Assembly (NCBI RefSeq): GCF_022606295.1
Contig: NZ_JAHHZS010000038.1
Span: forward strand, 1-36,713
Length of the DNA: 36,713 bases
Direction: 5' to 3'
From: Arthrobacter bambusae
GTDB lineage: Bacteria > Actinomycetota > Actinomycetes > Actinomycetales > Micrococcaceae
In this document: positions 17,723-26,633 of the stretch, in pieces
How positions within the stretch are numbered: position 1 is the stretch's first letter
How the letters are laid out: each line of letters starts with the position of its first letter
Translations under genes and position numbers: made by a program
The notes under the pieces: generated by a model
Seen by the model: only the letters and a program-made list of their open reading frames with translations
Database searches by the model: none
Told to the model about the DNA's origin: nothing

Positions 17723-19153
17723 CTATTCTCCTCGGAGGACTTCGATGGGACGGATGCGGGCTGTGAGCAGCGCTGGTACCAAGGCACCCACGACGGCGAC
17801 GCCGAACACTGCGGCGACGCCGGCTGCAATGACGCCGGGGGAGGCGCTCGCCGTCACGGAGGTCAGCAGCTGGGAGGCTCCACCGAAGGGGTTCCCGCCT
17901 GGTCCGCCGAAGCCGCCGCCGCCGGGGCCGCGCTGGCTCGCAGTCGACGTCGAGCTGTTGGAACTGATCAAAGCCGATGCGATGCCGCCGCTGGCGAAGG
18001 AAGCAATGGCCGCGCCGACGACGCTGCCGAGCGCGACGAGGACGAGGGCTTCGAGCACGAACTGCAAGCCGATGGTCCGGTTGCGTGCGCCGATGGCCTT
18101 CAAGACTCCGATCTCACGGCGGCGCTCCCGGACCAGCATGACCATGATGAGCAAGATGATCAGGCCGGCCGTGCCCAGTGCCGCGATGAAGGCCACGAGT
18201 GAAATGTTCTTGACGCTGTCCAGTGAACTGACGGCGGTTTGGAGGTTTCGCTGCCCCTGGGTGACGTCGGCCTTGCTGGTGCCCAGGGCGTTTTGAAGGG
18301 CGGTCTTGGCTGCGTCGACGTTGTCCATGCTGTTGACGGTGACCACCATGCTGGAGAGCTCGCCCGGAGTCGCCGCGAGGGCCTGCGCCTCGGCGAGTGT
18401 CGTGTACACGGCATTGTTGCCGAATGTGGTTCCTGCGTCGAAGATGCCGGCCACGGTGAACGTCCTACCGGCGATGGTGAACGTTGAGCCGGCCTTCAGG
18501 TTGTTCTTGGTCGCGAGCGTGGTTCCGACGAGGGCCTTGGTGCTTGCCACGGTGTAGTCGCCCAGGCCGGTCCCGCTCGTGATGTTCAGGGCCTTGCCGG
18601 AGGTGTCCACCTCGGCGCCGATACCGGTAGCCGTGATGGGCAGGGAGAACGCCGGCGCGGTTCCGGTGTTTCCCGTGCCTGTGCTGCCCGACCCGGTGCT
18701 GCTGCTGGCGTTGTTTCGGGTGCCGAGTGTTCCGGCGTCGATGGCTGCCTGGAGGTTCGTGGTGACGCTCGTGCCCCCGCCGGGACCGCCTCCACCCGGT
18801 CCGGCCTGCTGCGTGGTCGTGCCGGTGGTTGAGGTGGATGCCGCGGTTGCGGTCTCGAGCCGCAATGCCTTGGTGCCCACCACGGAGACGACGTTCGGTA
18901 CGGCAGCCGCCGTCGCGGTCTGGGCCGTGGTGAGCGGCTCGCCGCCGCCGTCGAAGCCCTGCGCGCCGGCGGGGTTGACTGTCAGGACCGTCCCCACGGA
19001 GGCGTTGAGCTCCTGGACTTTGCCGCCAACGGCCTGGTTGGCCACGAGCATAGCCAGCGCCAGCCCGATCGCGACGGCCAGCACTGCCACGACGGCCGCG
19101 GTTCTTATCTTGTTGCGGAAGGCATTGCCTACACTCCGGGCGAGGACGCTCAC
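17723..19153 (-). CDS. MacB/FtsX-type ABC permease with low-complexity extracellular inserts
   Basis: The 476-aa product has an N-terminal span (about 17-42), a large extracytoplasmic MacB-PCD-like domain (about 43-310), and three C-terminal spans: about 320-345 followed by VRERRREIGVLKAIGARNR, the FtsX-domain hallmark, then about 365-390 and 437-462. It pairs with the ATPase gene downstream. In Gram-positives such pairs export peptides or lipids or drive envelope stress responses; the substrate here is unknown. The external domain carries Gly/Ser/Thr-rich inserts (about 105-130, 150-168), and a Gly/Phe/Pro-rich loop sits between spans 3 and 4 (about 405-425). GTG 19153 has AAGGAGAATC directly upstream. 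Confidence 0.88.
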   Translation of the reverse strand: MSVLARSVGNAFRNKIRTAAVVAVLAVAIGLALAMLVANQAVGGKVQELNASVGTVLTVNPAGAQGFDGGGEPLTTAQTATAAAVPNVVSVVGTKALRLETATAASTSTTGTTTQQAGPGGGGPGGGTSVTTNLQAAIDAGTLGTRNNASSSTGSGSTGTGNTGTAPAFSLPITATGIGAEVDTSGKALNITSGTGLGDYTVASTKALVGTTLATKNNLKAGSTFTIAGRTFTVAGIFDAGTTFGNNAVYTTLAEAQALAATPGELSSMVVTVNSMDNVDAAKTALQNALGTSKADVTQGQRNLQTAVSSLDSVKNISLVAFIAALGTAGLIILLIMVMLVRERRREIGVLKAIGARNRTIGLQFVLEALVLVALGSVVGAAIASFASGGIASALISSNSSTSTASQRGPGGGGFGGPGGNPFGGASQLLTSVTASASPGVIAAGVAAVFGVAVVGALVPALLTARIRPIEVLRGE

Positions 19154-19293
19154 GATTCTCCTTAGGGACCCGGCCCGCCCCAGCGGCGCGCCTGCTCACC
19201 TAACAGTGCTCACCGCGGCTGTGCGGTTGTGCTGCTGTTCCTATGCGGGGCCTGTGAAGCGATGCGCGACGGCGGATGGAGCCGGACACGACG

Positions 19294-19329
19294 ACGGCGG
19301 CCACCCCCGTGAGTGGGGATGGCCGCCGT
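19294..19329 (-). terminator. Terminator-like hairpin after the sugar-importer operon
   Basis: ACGGCGGCCACCCCC (19294-19308) pairs with GGGGATGGCCGCCGT (19315-19329) around a 6-nt loop, with one mismatch. It lies 24 bp past the chvE stop, in the gap to the ABC permease start. Confidence 0.65.
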
Positions 19330-19352
19330 TGTTGGTGCCTGGATAACAGGTA

Positions 19353-20453
19353 CTACTTCGTGATCGGGCCGAGGATCGGATCGTCCACGTAGGCCGTCTT
19401 CACGTTGGCCAGGGTCACGATGACCGGCGGCAGCAGGTATGCCGGTACGGTCTTGACACCGTTGTTGTAGGACTTGGTGTCGTTGATTTCCGGGGTCTTC
19501 CCGGACTGGATGTCGTTGACCATGGTGATGGCGTGCTCAACGAGCTTGCGGGTGTCCTTGTTGATGGTGGAGTACTGCTCACCGGCAAGGATGGACTTGA
19601 CCGACTCAACTTCGGAGTCCTGGCCGGTCACGACCGGAATCGGCTTGCCAGCCGCCTTGACCGAGGTGATGATGGCGCGGGCCAGGGTGTCGTTCGGGGA
19701 CAGTACGCCGTCCAGCGAAGCGCTGGTGTAGGTACCCGCGAGGAGGGTGTCCATGCGCTTCTGGGCGTTCTCTGCCTTCCAGCCCTGGGTGACTGCCTGC
19801 TCGAACGACTTCTGTCCGGAAACCACCTTGAGGGTTCCGTCATCGATCTTCGGCTGCAGGATGCTCATGGCGCCGTCGAAGAAGACCTTCGCGTTGGCGT
19901 CATCCGGGGAACCTGCAAACAGCTCGACGTTGTACGGGCCGTTCGGCTTCTTGGCCTTGAGTCCGTCCAGCAGGGCCTGGCCCTGCAGCACGCCGACCTT
20001 GAAGTTGTCGTAGGCCACGTAGTAGTCCACGTTGGAGGTGTTCAGGAGCAGGCGGTCGTATGCAATGACCGTTGCGCCGGCGTCCTTGGCCTGCTTGAGC
20101 TGCGTACCCAGCTGGGCGCCGTCGATGGCACCGACGATGATGAGCTTGTCACCCTTGGTGATCATGGCGCTGATCTGGTTCTGCTGCTCCGAAACGCCAC
20201 CGTTGGCGAACTGCACGTCCGGCTTGTACCCTGCGCTCGTGAGCCCGTCGTTGAAGAGCTTCTCTGCGAGGACCCAGTTTTCACTGGTCTTCTGGGGGAG
20301 CGCGACGCCGATCGAGGATCCCTTGGGGAATGCCTCGCTGCCGCTTGATGAACCGCCGGAGCTGCCGCTGTCCGCACGGCCGCAGGCCGTCAGCGCCAGT
20401 GCCGCGATCGCAGCAACCGCTGCTGCCTTTCCTGCTTTACCAAACATTCGCAT
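19353..20453 (-). CDS. chvE: Sugar-binding lipoprotein of multiple-monosaccharide ABC importer (ChvE type)
   Basis: The 366-aa product is a lipoprotein: basic start, hydrophobic stretch and lipobox LTAC at about 21-24, then a Gly/Ser linker. The rest is a type-I periplasmic-binding fold (IGVALPQKTSENWV, MITKGDKLIIVGAIDG, GATVIAYDRLLLN, VELFAGSPDDANAKVFFDGAM, GVLSPNDTLARAI, PVVTGQDSEVESVKSI) matching the ChvE/XylF group that binds aldopentoses and aldohexoses. It is anchored outside the membrane and delivers sugar to MmsAB. It is the last gene of the operon, 51 bp after mmsB. Confidence 0.9.
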   Translation of the reverse strand: MRMFGKAGKAAAVAAIAALALTACGRADSGSSGGSSSGSEAFPKGSSIGVALPQKTSENWVLAEKLFNDGLTSAGYKPDVQFANGGVSEQQNQISAMITKGDKLIIVGAIDGAQLGTQLKQAKDAGATVIAYDRLLLNTSNVDYYVAYDNFKVGVLQGQALLDGLKAKKPNGPYNVELFAGSPDDANAKVFFDGAMSILQPKIDDGTLKVVSGQKSFEQAVTQGWKAENAQKRMDTLLAGTYTSASLDGVLSPNDTLARAIITSVKAAGKPIPVVTGQDSEVESVKSILAGEQYSTINKDTRKLVEHAITMVNDIQSGKTPEINDTKSYNNGVKTVPAYLLPPVIVTLANVKTAYVDDPILGPITK

Positions 20454-20504
20454 ATCTTGGTTCGCTTTCTTTGTTGTGGATGGAACAAGTCGTCCCGAAG
20501 CCGG

Positions 20505-21773
20505 TCAGGCTTCCTTGGAGATGGCTTCCCTGGTTGAGGAGGTCTCGTCCGGAGCGTTTTCGCTGCTCCGGCCGAAGTTCTTCATCATCATTCCGATGAT
20601 CGATTTCTTCCCCTGGGTCTTGTTGTAGACATCGAAGGCGACCGCTGCGAGCAGCACGAGGCCCTTGATGATCTGGGTGAGGTCTGCGCCGACGCCGAGG
20701 AGTTGCAGGCCGTTGTTGAGCACAGCCATCACGAGGCCACCGACGATCGAACCGATCACGGTTCCCACGCCGCCGGTGACCGCGGCGCCGCCGATGAAGA
20801 CGGCCGCGATCGCATCCAGTTCCCAGCCGACGCCGTCGAACGGACCCGAAGCGGTGGAGCGGCCCACGAAGATCATGCCGGCGAGGCCGGCAAGGATGGA
20901 CATGTTCATCATGACCATGAAGTTGACCTTCTTGGACTGGACTCCGGAAAGCTCGGCCGCGTGGCGGTTGCCGCCGACTGCGTAGATGTGGCGGCCGATG
21001 ACCGTCTTGGCGGAAATGAAACCGTAGATCAGGACCAGGACGGCCAGGATGAGGCCGGGGATGGGGAACGAGGTGCCGGGGCGGCCCGTGGCGAAGAGGT
21101 AGGTCGCGTAGAGGATGGCGGCGCTCACCAGGACGAGCTTGGTGATCATCACCCAGCCTTCTTGTACCTCGGCGCCCAGTGCCTGGGCGGTGCGGCGGGA
21201 ACGAATCGCACTGAAAATCACGAAGGCGACGGCGATCAGGCCGAGCAGGAGCGTCAGGTTGTTATACCCGGTTTTCGGCCCGACCTCGGGCAGGTAGCCG
21301 GAGCCCAGGTACTGGAAGTCTTCGGGCACCGGAACAGTGTTGGACTTGCCGACGAACTGGTTGAATCCGCGGAACAACAGCATGCCCGCGAGGGTCACGA
21401 TGAAGGCCGGGATGCCGACGTATGCAGTCCAGAATCCTTGCCAGGCCCCGATCAAGGCGCCGAGCAGGAGCCCGAACAGGACTGCCACATACCAGCTCAG
21501 ATGCCAGTCCCTGATGGCCAAGGCCACCGAGATACCGACGAAGGCGGCCACCGAACCTACTGAAAGGTCGATGTGCCCCGCGATGATGACCAGGACCATG
21601 CCGATGGCCAGGATCAGGATGTAGGAGTTGCCGTTGAAGAGGTTGATGACGTTGCCCGGGGTGAGGGTGCGGCCCGAGGTGAAGATCTGGAAGAAGATGA
21701 CGAGTGCAACCAGGGCGAAGATCATGCCGAATTGGCGGGTGTTGCCACCGAATAGCTTCTTGAGCGCGTTCAT
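20505..21773 (-). CDS. mmsB: Multiple-monosaccharide ABC transporter permease (MmsB/GguB type)
   Basis: The 422-aa multi-span membrane protein (about ten spans) carries the BPD-transp-2 signatures MVLVIIAGHIDLSVGSVAAFVG and IGRHIYAVGGNRHAAELSGV, followed by ATSG-like and VFIGGAAVTGGVGTVIGSIVGGLVM segments. The length and extra internal spans fit GguB/MmsB rather than the shorter RbsC. It forms the pore for the sugar importer with the ATPase upstream and the ChvE-like lipoprotein downstream. It starts 44 bp after mmsA and has AAGGA upstream of ATG 21773. Confidence 0.92.
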   Translation of the reverse strand: MNALKKLFGGNTRQFGMIFALVALVIFFQIFTSGRTLTPGNVINLFNGNSYILILAIGMVLVIIAGHIDLSVGSVAAFVGISVALAIRDWHLSWYVAVLFGLLLGALIGAWQGFWTAYVGIPAFIVTLAGMLLFRGFNQFVGKSNTVPVPEDFQYLGSGYLPEVGPKTGYNNLTLLLGLIAVAFVIFSAIRSRRTAQALGAEVQEGWVMITKLVLVSAAILYATYLFATGRPGTSFPIPGLILAVLVLIYGFISAKTVIGRHIYAVGGNRHAAELSGVQSKKVNFMVMMNMSILAGLAGMIFVGRSTASGPFDGVGWELDAIAAVFIGGAAVTGGVGTVIGSIVGGLVMAVLNNGLQLLGVGADLTQIIKGLVLLAAVAFDVYNKTQGKKSIIGMMMKNFGRSSENAPDETSSTREAISKEA

Positions 21774-21817
21774 TGTTTTGGGTCCTTGTGTCCGTGTGGT
21801 TCTGGGGATGACCGGGA

Positions 21818-23374
21818 TCAGGCGGCTTTGCGGCTGGATGTCATGAGCTTCATGAGGCTCTCCTGGCTGGCTTCGTCCTTGTTGAGTACGCCAGTGATGG
21901 AGCCCTCGAAGATGGTGTAGATGCGGTCGGAGAGGCCCAGCAGTTCGGGAAGCTCGGAGGAAATCACAATCACGCCCTTCCCTTGGTTGGCCAGCTGCTG
22001 GATGATTCCGTAGATCTCGTACTTGGCCCCCACGTCGATTCCACGCGTGGGTTCATCCAGGATGAGAAGGTCCGGATCGGTGAACATCCATTTGGCGAGA
22101 ACAACCTTTTGCTGGTTTCCGCCCGAGAGCTTCGAGACGCCTTCCTCCACGGACGGCGTCTTGGTGCGCAGGGACTTCCGGTATTGCTCGGCCACCATGA
22201 ATTCCTTGTTGGTGTCCACAACGATTCCCCGGCTGATCTTCTTCAGGTTGGCAGACACCGTGGTGGTCTTGATGTCGTCCAGGAGGTTCAGTCCCAGGCT
22301 CTTGCGGTCTTCCGTGACGTAGCCGAGACCGGCGTCGATCGCCTGGCGGACGCTGCGCATGGTGATCGGCTTGCCGTCTTTGTACACCTGCCCGGAGATA
22401 AACCGGCCGTAGGAGTGGCCGAAGACGGACCGGGCAAGCTCGGTGCGGCCGGCGCCCATCAGGCCGGCAAAGCCGACGATTTCGCCGCGGCGCACGTGGA
22501 AATTGGAGTTCTTGCAGACCAGGCGGTCCTGGATCTGCGGATGCCCGACGTTCCAGTCTTTGACTTCGAAGAACACCTCACCGATCTTCGGCGTGTGGTC
22601 CGGGAAGCGGGACTCGAGCGTCCGCCCGACCATGCCCTTGATGATCCGGTCCTCGTCCACGCCGTCTTCCACCACGTTGAGCGTCTCGATGGACTTGCCA
22701 TCGCGGATGATGGTGATTTCGTCCGCGATCTGCTCGATCTCATTGAGCTTGTGGGAAATGATGATGGATGTGATGCCCCGGCCCTTGAGGCCGAGGATCA
22801 GGTCCAGCAAGTGCTGGGAGTCCGATTCGTTGAGGGCGGCCGTGGGCTCGTCGAGGATGAGCAGCTTGACGGACTTGTTCAGGGCCTTGGCGATTTCCAC
22901 CAATTGCTGCTTGCCGACACCGATTTCCTTGATGGGGGTGTCCGGGTCCTCGCGCAGGCCGACCCGTGCGAGCAATTCGATGGACCGCTTGCGCGCCTCT
23001 GCCCAGTCGATGATGCCGCGACGGACGGGTTCGTTGCCGAGGAAGATGTTTTCCATGATGGACAGCTCGGGGATCAGCGCCAGTTCCTGGTGGATGATCA
23101 CGATTCCCGCATGTTCGCTGGCCCGGATGTCCTTGAACTGCTGGACTTCCGCCTGGTACACGATGTCGCCGTCGTAGCTGCCGTAGGGGTAAACCCCGGA
23201 GAGCACCTTCATCAACGTGGACTTTCCTGCGCCGTTCTCGCCGCAGATCGCGTGGATTTCGCCCACCTTGACCCGGAGGCTAACGTCCGAGAGCGCCTTC
23301 ACGCCGGGGAATTCCTTGGTGATGGACCGCATCTCGAGGAGAACCGGATCCTGGTGCGTTATGGGGTTCGACAT
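21818..23374 (-). CDS. mmsA: Multiple-monosaccharide ABC transporter ATPase (MmsA/GguA type, two NBDs)
   Basis: The 518-aa product is a tandem nucleotide-binding protein of the RbsA/MglA/XylG class. NBD1 has Walker A GENGAGKST (about 45-53), a signature-like GVGKQQLVEIAKALN and Walker B LLILDEPTAAL. NBD2 has the degenerate Walker A GLMGAGRTE usual in this class, signature LSGGNQQKVVLAKW and Walker B LLILDEPTRGIDVG. It energises import of monosaccharides. ATG 23374 follows GGAGG. It is first in the mmsA-mmsB-chvE operon and follows the ROK gene on the same strand. Confidence 0.93.
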   Translation of the reverse strand: MSNPITHQDPVLLEMRSITKEFPGVKALSDVSLRVKVGEIHAICGENGAGKSTLMKVLSGVYPYGSYDGDIVYQAEVQQFKDIRASEHAGIVIIHQELALIPELSIMENIFLGNEPVRRGIIDWAEARKRSIELLARVGLREDPDTPIKEIGVGKQQLVEIAKALNKSVKLLILDEPTAALNESDSQHLLDLILGLKGRGITSIIISHKLNEIEQIADEITIIRDGKSIETLNVVEDGVDEDRIIKGMVGRTLESRFPDHTPKIGEVFFEVKDWNVGHPQIQDRLVCKNSNFHVRRGEIVGFAGLMGAGRTELARSVFGHSYGRFISGQVYKDGKPITMRSVRQAIDAGLGYVTEDRKSLGLNLLDDIKTTTVSANLKKISRGIVVDTNKEFMVAEQYRKSLRTKTPSVEEGVSKLSGGNQQKVVLAKWMFTDPDLLILDEPTRGIDVGAKYEIYGIIQQLANQGKGVIVISSELPELLGLSDRIYTIFEGSITGVLNKDEASQESLMKLMTSSRKAA

Positions 23375-23439
23375 ACCCTCGCGCCTCCAATGTTTGACGT
23401 CGTTGTCGGCTCGGGGATGGCGAGCCTATCTGATGAGAA

Positions 23440-23469
23440 AGTAAACTGGATCACACCGCTTGTCGTCAA
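23440..23469 (-). promoter_or_regulatory. Candidate promoter of mmsA-mmsB-chvE
   Basis: On the minus strand TTGACG and TTTACT are separated by 18 nt, 65 bp upstream of the mmsA start, in the 138-bp gap after the ROK gene. This fits a sigma-70-type promoter; the -10 match is moderate. Confidence 0.4.
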
Positions 23470-23512
23470 GACTTGAACGCAAGACGGCGGTAACAGCGTG
23501 ATAACGAAATGT

Positions 23513-24703
23513 TCAGGACTGCTTGATTCCGGCGTGCTGGAACACCAAGGCGGCCGCCCCGAGGGCCTCCGCCCGGGCGCCCAGCGAAGACATCGCCAGG
23601 TGCGTGGTCTCGCCGATAACGGGCACCGCATGGCGCACGAGGCCGCGCCGGATCGGGTCCAGGAGGATGTCGCCGAGGCCGGCCAAAGGGCCTCCCACCA
23701 CGATGACTTCCGGGTTTATGAGATTCGCCACATTGCCCAACGCGCGTCCCACCGCGAGTCCCGCGTCGTCCACCACGCGAAGGGTCGCCGGATCCCTCGC
23801 CATAGCGTTGCGGACAATGTCCTCGGGTTCGAGGTGCAGCCCCGAGCCCTTTCCGAGCAGCTCGATCATGGTGGAGGTGGAAGCCATCGTTTCCAGGCAG
23901 CCCCGGTTGCCGCAGCGGCAGATTGCACCGTATTCGTGGATGGTCGCATGGCCGATCTCTCCCGTGATTCCCACCGCCCCGTAGTACGGTGCGCCATTGA
24001 TGATGAGGCCCGCTCCGATGCCGGAACCGATCTTGAGGAACATGAGGTTGCCGATCCCGCTGTGTGGCCCCCACGTGACCTCGGAGAGCGCGCCGAGATT
24101 GGCGTCGTTGTCAACGTATACGGGAAGATCGAGGGCTTCCTCCAGCCGTTCGAGAATCTGGATCCCCACCCATTCGGGCAGGATGGCACCTTGTGCCACA
24201 GTCCCGGAACGGCGGTCGATGGGGCCGGCTATGCCAGCGCCCGCGCCAACCACCGCGCTGCGGTCCACTCCGCTTTCGAGCAGTAGTTTGTCGAGGAGGG
24301 CGACGGCGGCGCTGATCCCCTGTTCGGCATGATGGCCAAGGGGGAGGGTGACCGTTTCCTCGACGATGATGTGATAGCCCAGGGAGGCCAGGACTACCCG
24401 CAGGTGGCGCCGGCCGAAATCGATCCCGACGGCGACCGCGCCGTTGCTGTTGAGCCTGACGTTCAGTGCCCGGCGTCCGGAGCTGGTGATCGGTTCGGTG
24501 GAGACGAGGCCGGCGTCCTGCATGATCTTGACGATGTTGGACACTGTTGCCGTGGATAAGCCGGTCTGCCTGGCCAGCTCGGCTTGTGTGGAAGGGCCGC
24601 TCAGCAGGCATTCGATGAGCCGTTGCTGGTTCAAGTGGCGCAGCGCTGATTGCGAGCCGGGGTTTTTGCGGTGGCTCTTCGTCGAGCTGGATGTTGCAGG
24701 CAT
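23513..24703 (-). CDS. ROK family transcriptional regulator of the sugar importer
   Basis: The 396-aa product has an N-terminal MarR-like winged helix (about 20-85, TQAELARQTGLSTATVSNIVKIMQDAGLV) and a C-terminal ROK sugar-kinase-like domain (VGIDFGRRHLRVVLA, VGAGAGIAGPID, PVYVDNDANLGALSEV, the GEIGHATI block and the zinc motif CRCGNRGCLE). Repressors of this type (XylR, NagC, Mlc-like) release DNA on binding a sugar. It stands immediately upstream of mmsA on the same strand, so it most likely controls that operon in response to an imported sugar; which one is unknown. The Shine-Dalgarno before ATG 24703 is weak. Confidence 0.9.
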   Translation of the reverse strand: MPATSSSTKSHRKNPGSQSALRHLNQQRLIECLLSGPSTQAELARQTGLSTATVSNIVKIMQDAGLVSTEPITSSGRRALNVRLNSNGAVAVGIDFGRRHLRVVLASLGYHIIVEETVTLPLGHHAEQGISAAVALLDKLLLESGVDRSAVVGAGAGIAGPIDRRSGTVAQGAILPEWVGIQILERLEEALDLPVYVDNDANLGALSEVTWGPHSGIGNLMFLKIGSGIGAGLIINGAPYYGAVGITGEIGHATIHEYGAICRCGNRGCLETMASTSTMIELLGKGSGLHLEPEDIVRNAMARDPATLRVVDDAGLAVGRALGNVANLINPEVIVVGGPLAGLGDILLDPIRRGLVRHAVPVIGETTHLAMSSLGARAEALGAAALVFQHAGIKQS

Positions 24704-24740
24704 GACATGAAGCGTGCCTCAAATCACAGTTGCAGTCAAG

Positions 24741-24764
24741 AAGTTAACGCAATGGGGTGAACTT
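24741..24764. promoter_or_regulatory. Candidate operator upstream of the ROK gene
   Basis: AAGTTAAC (24741-24748) and GTGAACTT (24757-24764) form an 8+8 inverted repeat with one mismatch and an 8-nt spacer, 38 bp upstream of the ROK start, in the divergent region with davA. Position and symmetry fit an autoregulatory repressor site. The same exact dyad was not seen before mmsA. Confidence 0.4.
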
Positions 24765-24939
24765 GCGTCGGCATCATGAACTATGCCGCGGATTTGTACG
24801 AACCATCCCCGCAGGGTAGCCCGCAGGTCCATTTGTCCTGTGGGACCGGCCTGCGGCTGGCTAGGCTGGAATCACGAGTAATCCCGGTCATGTCTCCCAA
24901 GAACGCCCGACGGGGATGCAAGGTGCTATCGAGGTGGTA

Positions 24940-25752
24940 ATGATGCTGCTGTCCGTTCTGCAGGCCAACGCTGTTGTCCTGGACGTCGACGCCAATCTGA
25001 AGACAGTCGATGCGGCGGCACAGCGTGCTGCCGCGGCCGGGGCCTCGTTGTTGCTGACGCCCGAGCTCTTCCCAGTCGGGTATGCGCCGCTGAGGCTCCA
25101 CGCGGAGCTCGATCCAGCGGTTATCCCGGGCATCCGAGGGCGTCTGGCGGACATCGCCCGCACGCACGGAATCGGACTGGTCTACAGCCTGCCGGCACCA
25201 GCTGCCGACGGCAGCTGGCATATCTCCGCCACCCTTCTGGACGCGCGCGGAGCCGTGCTCCTGGACTACGACAAGGTGCACCTCTTCGGCGAGGAGGAGC
25301 GAAAGGCGTTCGCCGCCGCCCAAGCAGCTCCCGGCGTCGTGGACTTCAACGGGGTCAAGACGTCGCTGCTGATTTGCTACGACGTCGAGTTTCCCGAAAC
25401 TGTCCGCGCTGCGGCCATGCGGGGCGCTGAGCTTCTGCTGGTTCCCACCGCACTGTCCGCGGGCTTCGACGCCGTGCCGCAGGTCCTGATCCGGGCCCGG
25501 GCGCTGGAGAGCCAACTCAACGTGGCCTACGCGAACCATAGCGGCCACGAGGACGGCTGTGACTTCCTTGGCGGAAGCGTGGTGGCCGGTCCGGACGGTT
25601 CATTGCTCGCTGCCGCCGGGGATGGTGCGGCATTGCTGTTCGCCGAGATCTCCACGGAAAGCGTCACGTCGGCCCGTGAACAGGTGCCGTACCTGAAGGA
25701 ACGCCGCCCGCAGCTGTACCGCGAGTGGGAAGACTCCGCTCCACAAGGTTGA
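24940..25752 (+). CDS. Nitrilase-superfamily amidase, DavA-like (5-aminovaleramide amidohydrolase candidate)
   Basis: The 270-aa product is a carbon-nitrogen hydrolase with the Glu-Lys-Cys triad: Glu42 in TPELF, Lys112 in DKVHLFGE and Cys146 in LLICYDVEFPE. Several blocks resemble what I recall of Pseudomonas DavA: the HLFGE context, ICYDxEFPE, RARAxExQ with YAN, and GPDGSLLAxAG. DavA hydrolyses 5-aminovaleramide, the product of lysine 2-monooxygenase, to 5-aminovalerate and ammonia. A DavB-like gene lies at 33753, which supports the assignment, although the two are now 8 kb apart. ATG 24940 or 24943 is favoured by GAGGTGG just upstream; ATG 24916 would add eight residues. Confidence 0.72.
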   Translation: MMLLSVLQANAVVLDVDANLKTVDAAAQRAAAAGASLLLTPELFPVGYAPLRLHAELDPAVIPGIRGRLADIARTHGIGLVYSLPAPAADGSWHISATLLDARGAVLLDYDKVHLFGEEERKAFAAAQAAPGVVDFNGVKTSLLICYDVEFPETVRAAAMRGAELLLVPTALSAGFDAVPQVLIRARALESQLNVAYANHSGHEDGCDFLGGSVVAGPDGSLLAAAGDGAALLFAEISTESVTSAREQVPYLKERRPQLYREWEDSAPQG

Positions 25753-25782
25753 GGGTCTGAATGCATGGGACGGAACCGTGGC

Positions 25783-26319
25783 TCAGCAGTTGATCCCGGG
25801 CGCTCGTAAGCCAACCGGCCGAGCCCACACACGGATTCCGAGAATGAGGCCGCGTCCGTCGCCAAAGAATGGCAGAAGGAAGACTGCATGCAACAGGAAC
25901 CAGTACTGCAGGAATGAGCCGGGTGCGAGCAGGGCAATCAGCGCCCCGACCAAGCAGGATGCACTCGGACCTAGTGTCGCCACGATTGCGATCTGCCACC
26001 CGTAGAGACGCCCGACGGGAATGACGGAAAAGCGAAGGACTCCGGCAGATATCACGATGTCTGAAACCCCGCGAAACAGCCTCATGCCCGCAACATGGGA
26101 CCACTCATGCACCAGAAAACCGCCCAGCAGGAAAAGTGCATGCACAAGGAGCCACAGGCCGGCCTGGAAAAGGATTGGGTCAGTCGTCACGGCGGCCAGG
26201 AAGGTGCACGCAATGAAGCTGAGAACGACGGCGGCGAATGGCCATCTGCATGACCATATGAGTTGCTTGGCTATCAGGCCGACGGTCGCATCCGGGAGTG
26301 TGATCGTGCGAACGGTCAA
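25783..26319 (-). CDS. M50 / site-2-protease-like membrane metalloprotease
   Basis: The ~178-aa hydrophobic protein has about five spans. FLVHEWSHVAGM (HExxH-type HEWSH at 71-75) lies in span 3, and LLPFFGDGRGLI, with Asp154 in a DG motif, lies in the last span; this pair is the metal site of intramembrane M50 proteases. ATLGPSAS between them also fits the family. Such enzymes cut peptides within or next to the membrane. The start is uncertain: TTG 26319 overlaps the stop of the previous gene as TTGA and gives a sensible N-terminus; ATG 26403 would add 28 Cys-rich residues that overlap that gene. It is the last gene of the low-G+C cassette; the davA stop lies 30 bp away, convergent. Confidence 0.7.
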   Translation of the reverse strand: MTVRTITLPDATVGLIAKQLIWSCRWPFAAVVLSFIACTFLAAVTTDPILFQAGLWLLVHALFLLGGFLVHEWSHVAGMRLFRGVSDIVISAGVLRFSVIPVGRLYGWQIAIVATLGPSASCLVGALIALLAPGSFLQYWFLLHAVFLLPFFGDGRGLILGIRVWARPVGLRAPGINC

Positions 26320-26633
26320 CCCTGGTCTGCTCGTAGAAGTCGCTTCTTGTGGAGCTTCAGTCGTTCCAGGACTGCAGCAACGGCAACATAGAAAACCAAG
26401 CATGCCGCGAAGACCAAAGCGATGGGCGCGCTGTTCGACACCCCGATTTCCAATGCGGTCGCCCCGTCGGGCTGTTCATGAGGCTCGAAGAAGAGCGCGC
26501 CGAACAGGCCATACTTCCTGACTCCTATTTCTGACGCCGAGAACATCGTGGTGATGAAACTCGTGACAACGACGATCATGGTGACAACAAAAGAGACTGT
26601 CAGCCCGGCGATGAATCTAAGCAGCCACTTCAT
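26316..26633 (-). CDS. Small two-span membrane protein of the cassette, unknown function
   Basis: I do not recognise this 105-aa protein. It has two hydrophobic spans, about 5-30 (FIAGLTVSFVVTMIVVVTSFITTMF) and 67-90 (APIALVFAACLVFYVAVAAVL), joined by a ~36-residue loop with EPHEQPDG, and a basic tail (ERLKLHKKRLLRADQG). ATG 26633 overlaps the end of the permease gene by 17 nt, and its own end overlaps the protease start by 4 nt, so it is tightly coupled to both. Size and topology would fit an immunity protein or a transporter accessory subunit; that is speculation. Confidence 0.6.
   Translation of the reverse strand: MKWLLRFIAGLTVSFVVTMIVVVTSFITTMFSASEIGVRKYGLFGALFFEPHEQPDGATALEIGVSNSAPIALVFAACLVFYVAVAAVLERLKLHKKRLLRADQG

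Noticed and set aside
21983..23476. Long plus-strand open frame
   Set aside because: Antisense shadow of mmsA, caused by high G+C codon bias.
24781..25548. Minus-strand open frame opposite the amidase
   Set aside because: Low-complexity translation with no motifs; the plus strand carries a complete nitrilase triad.
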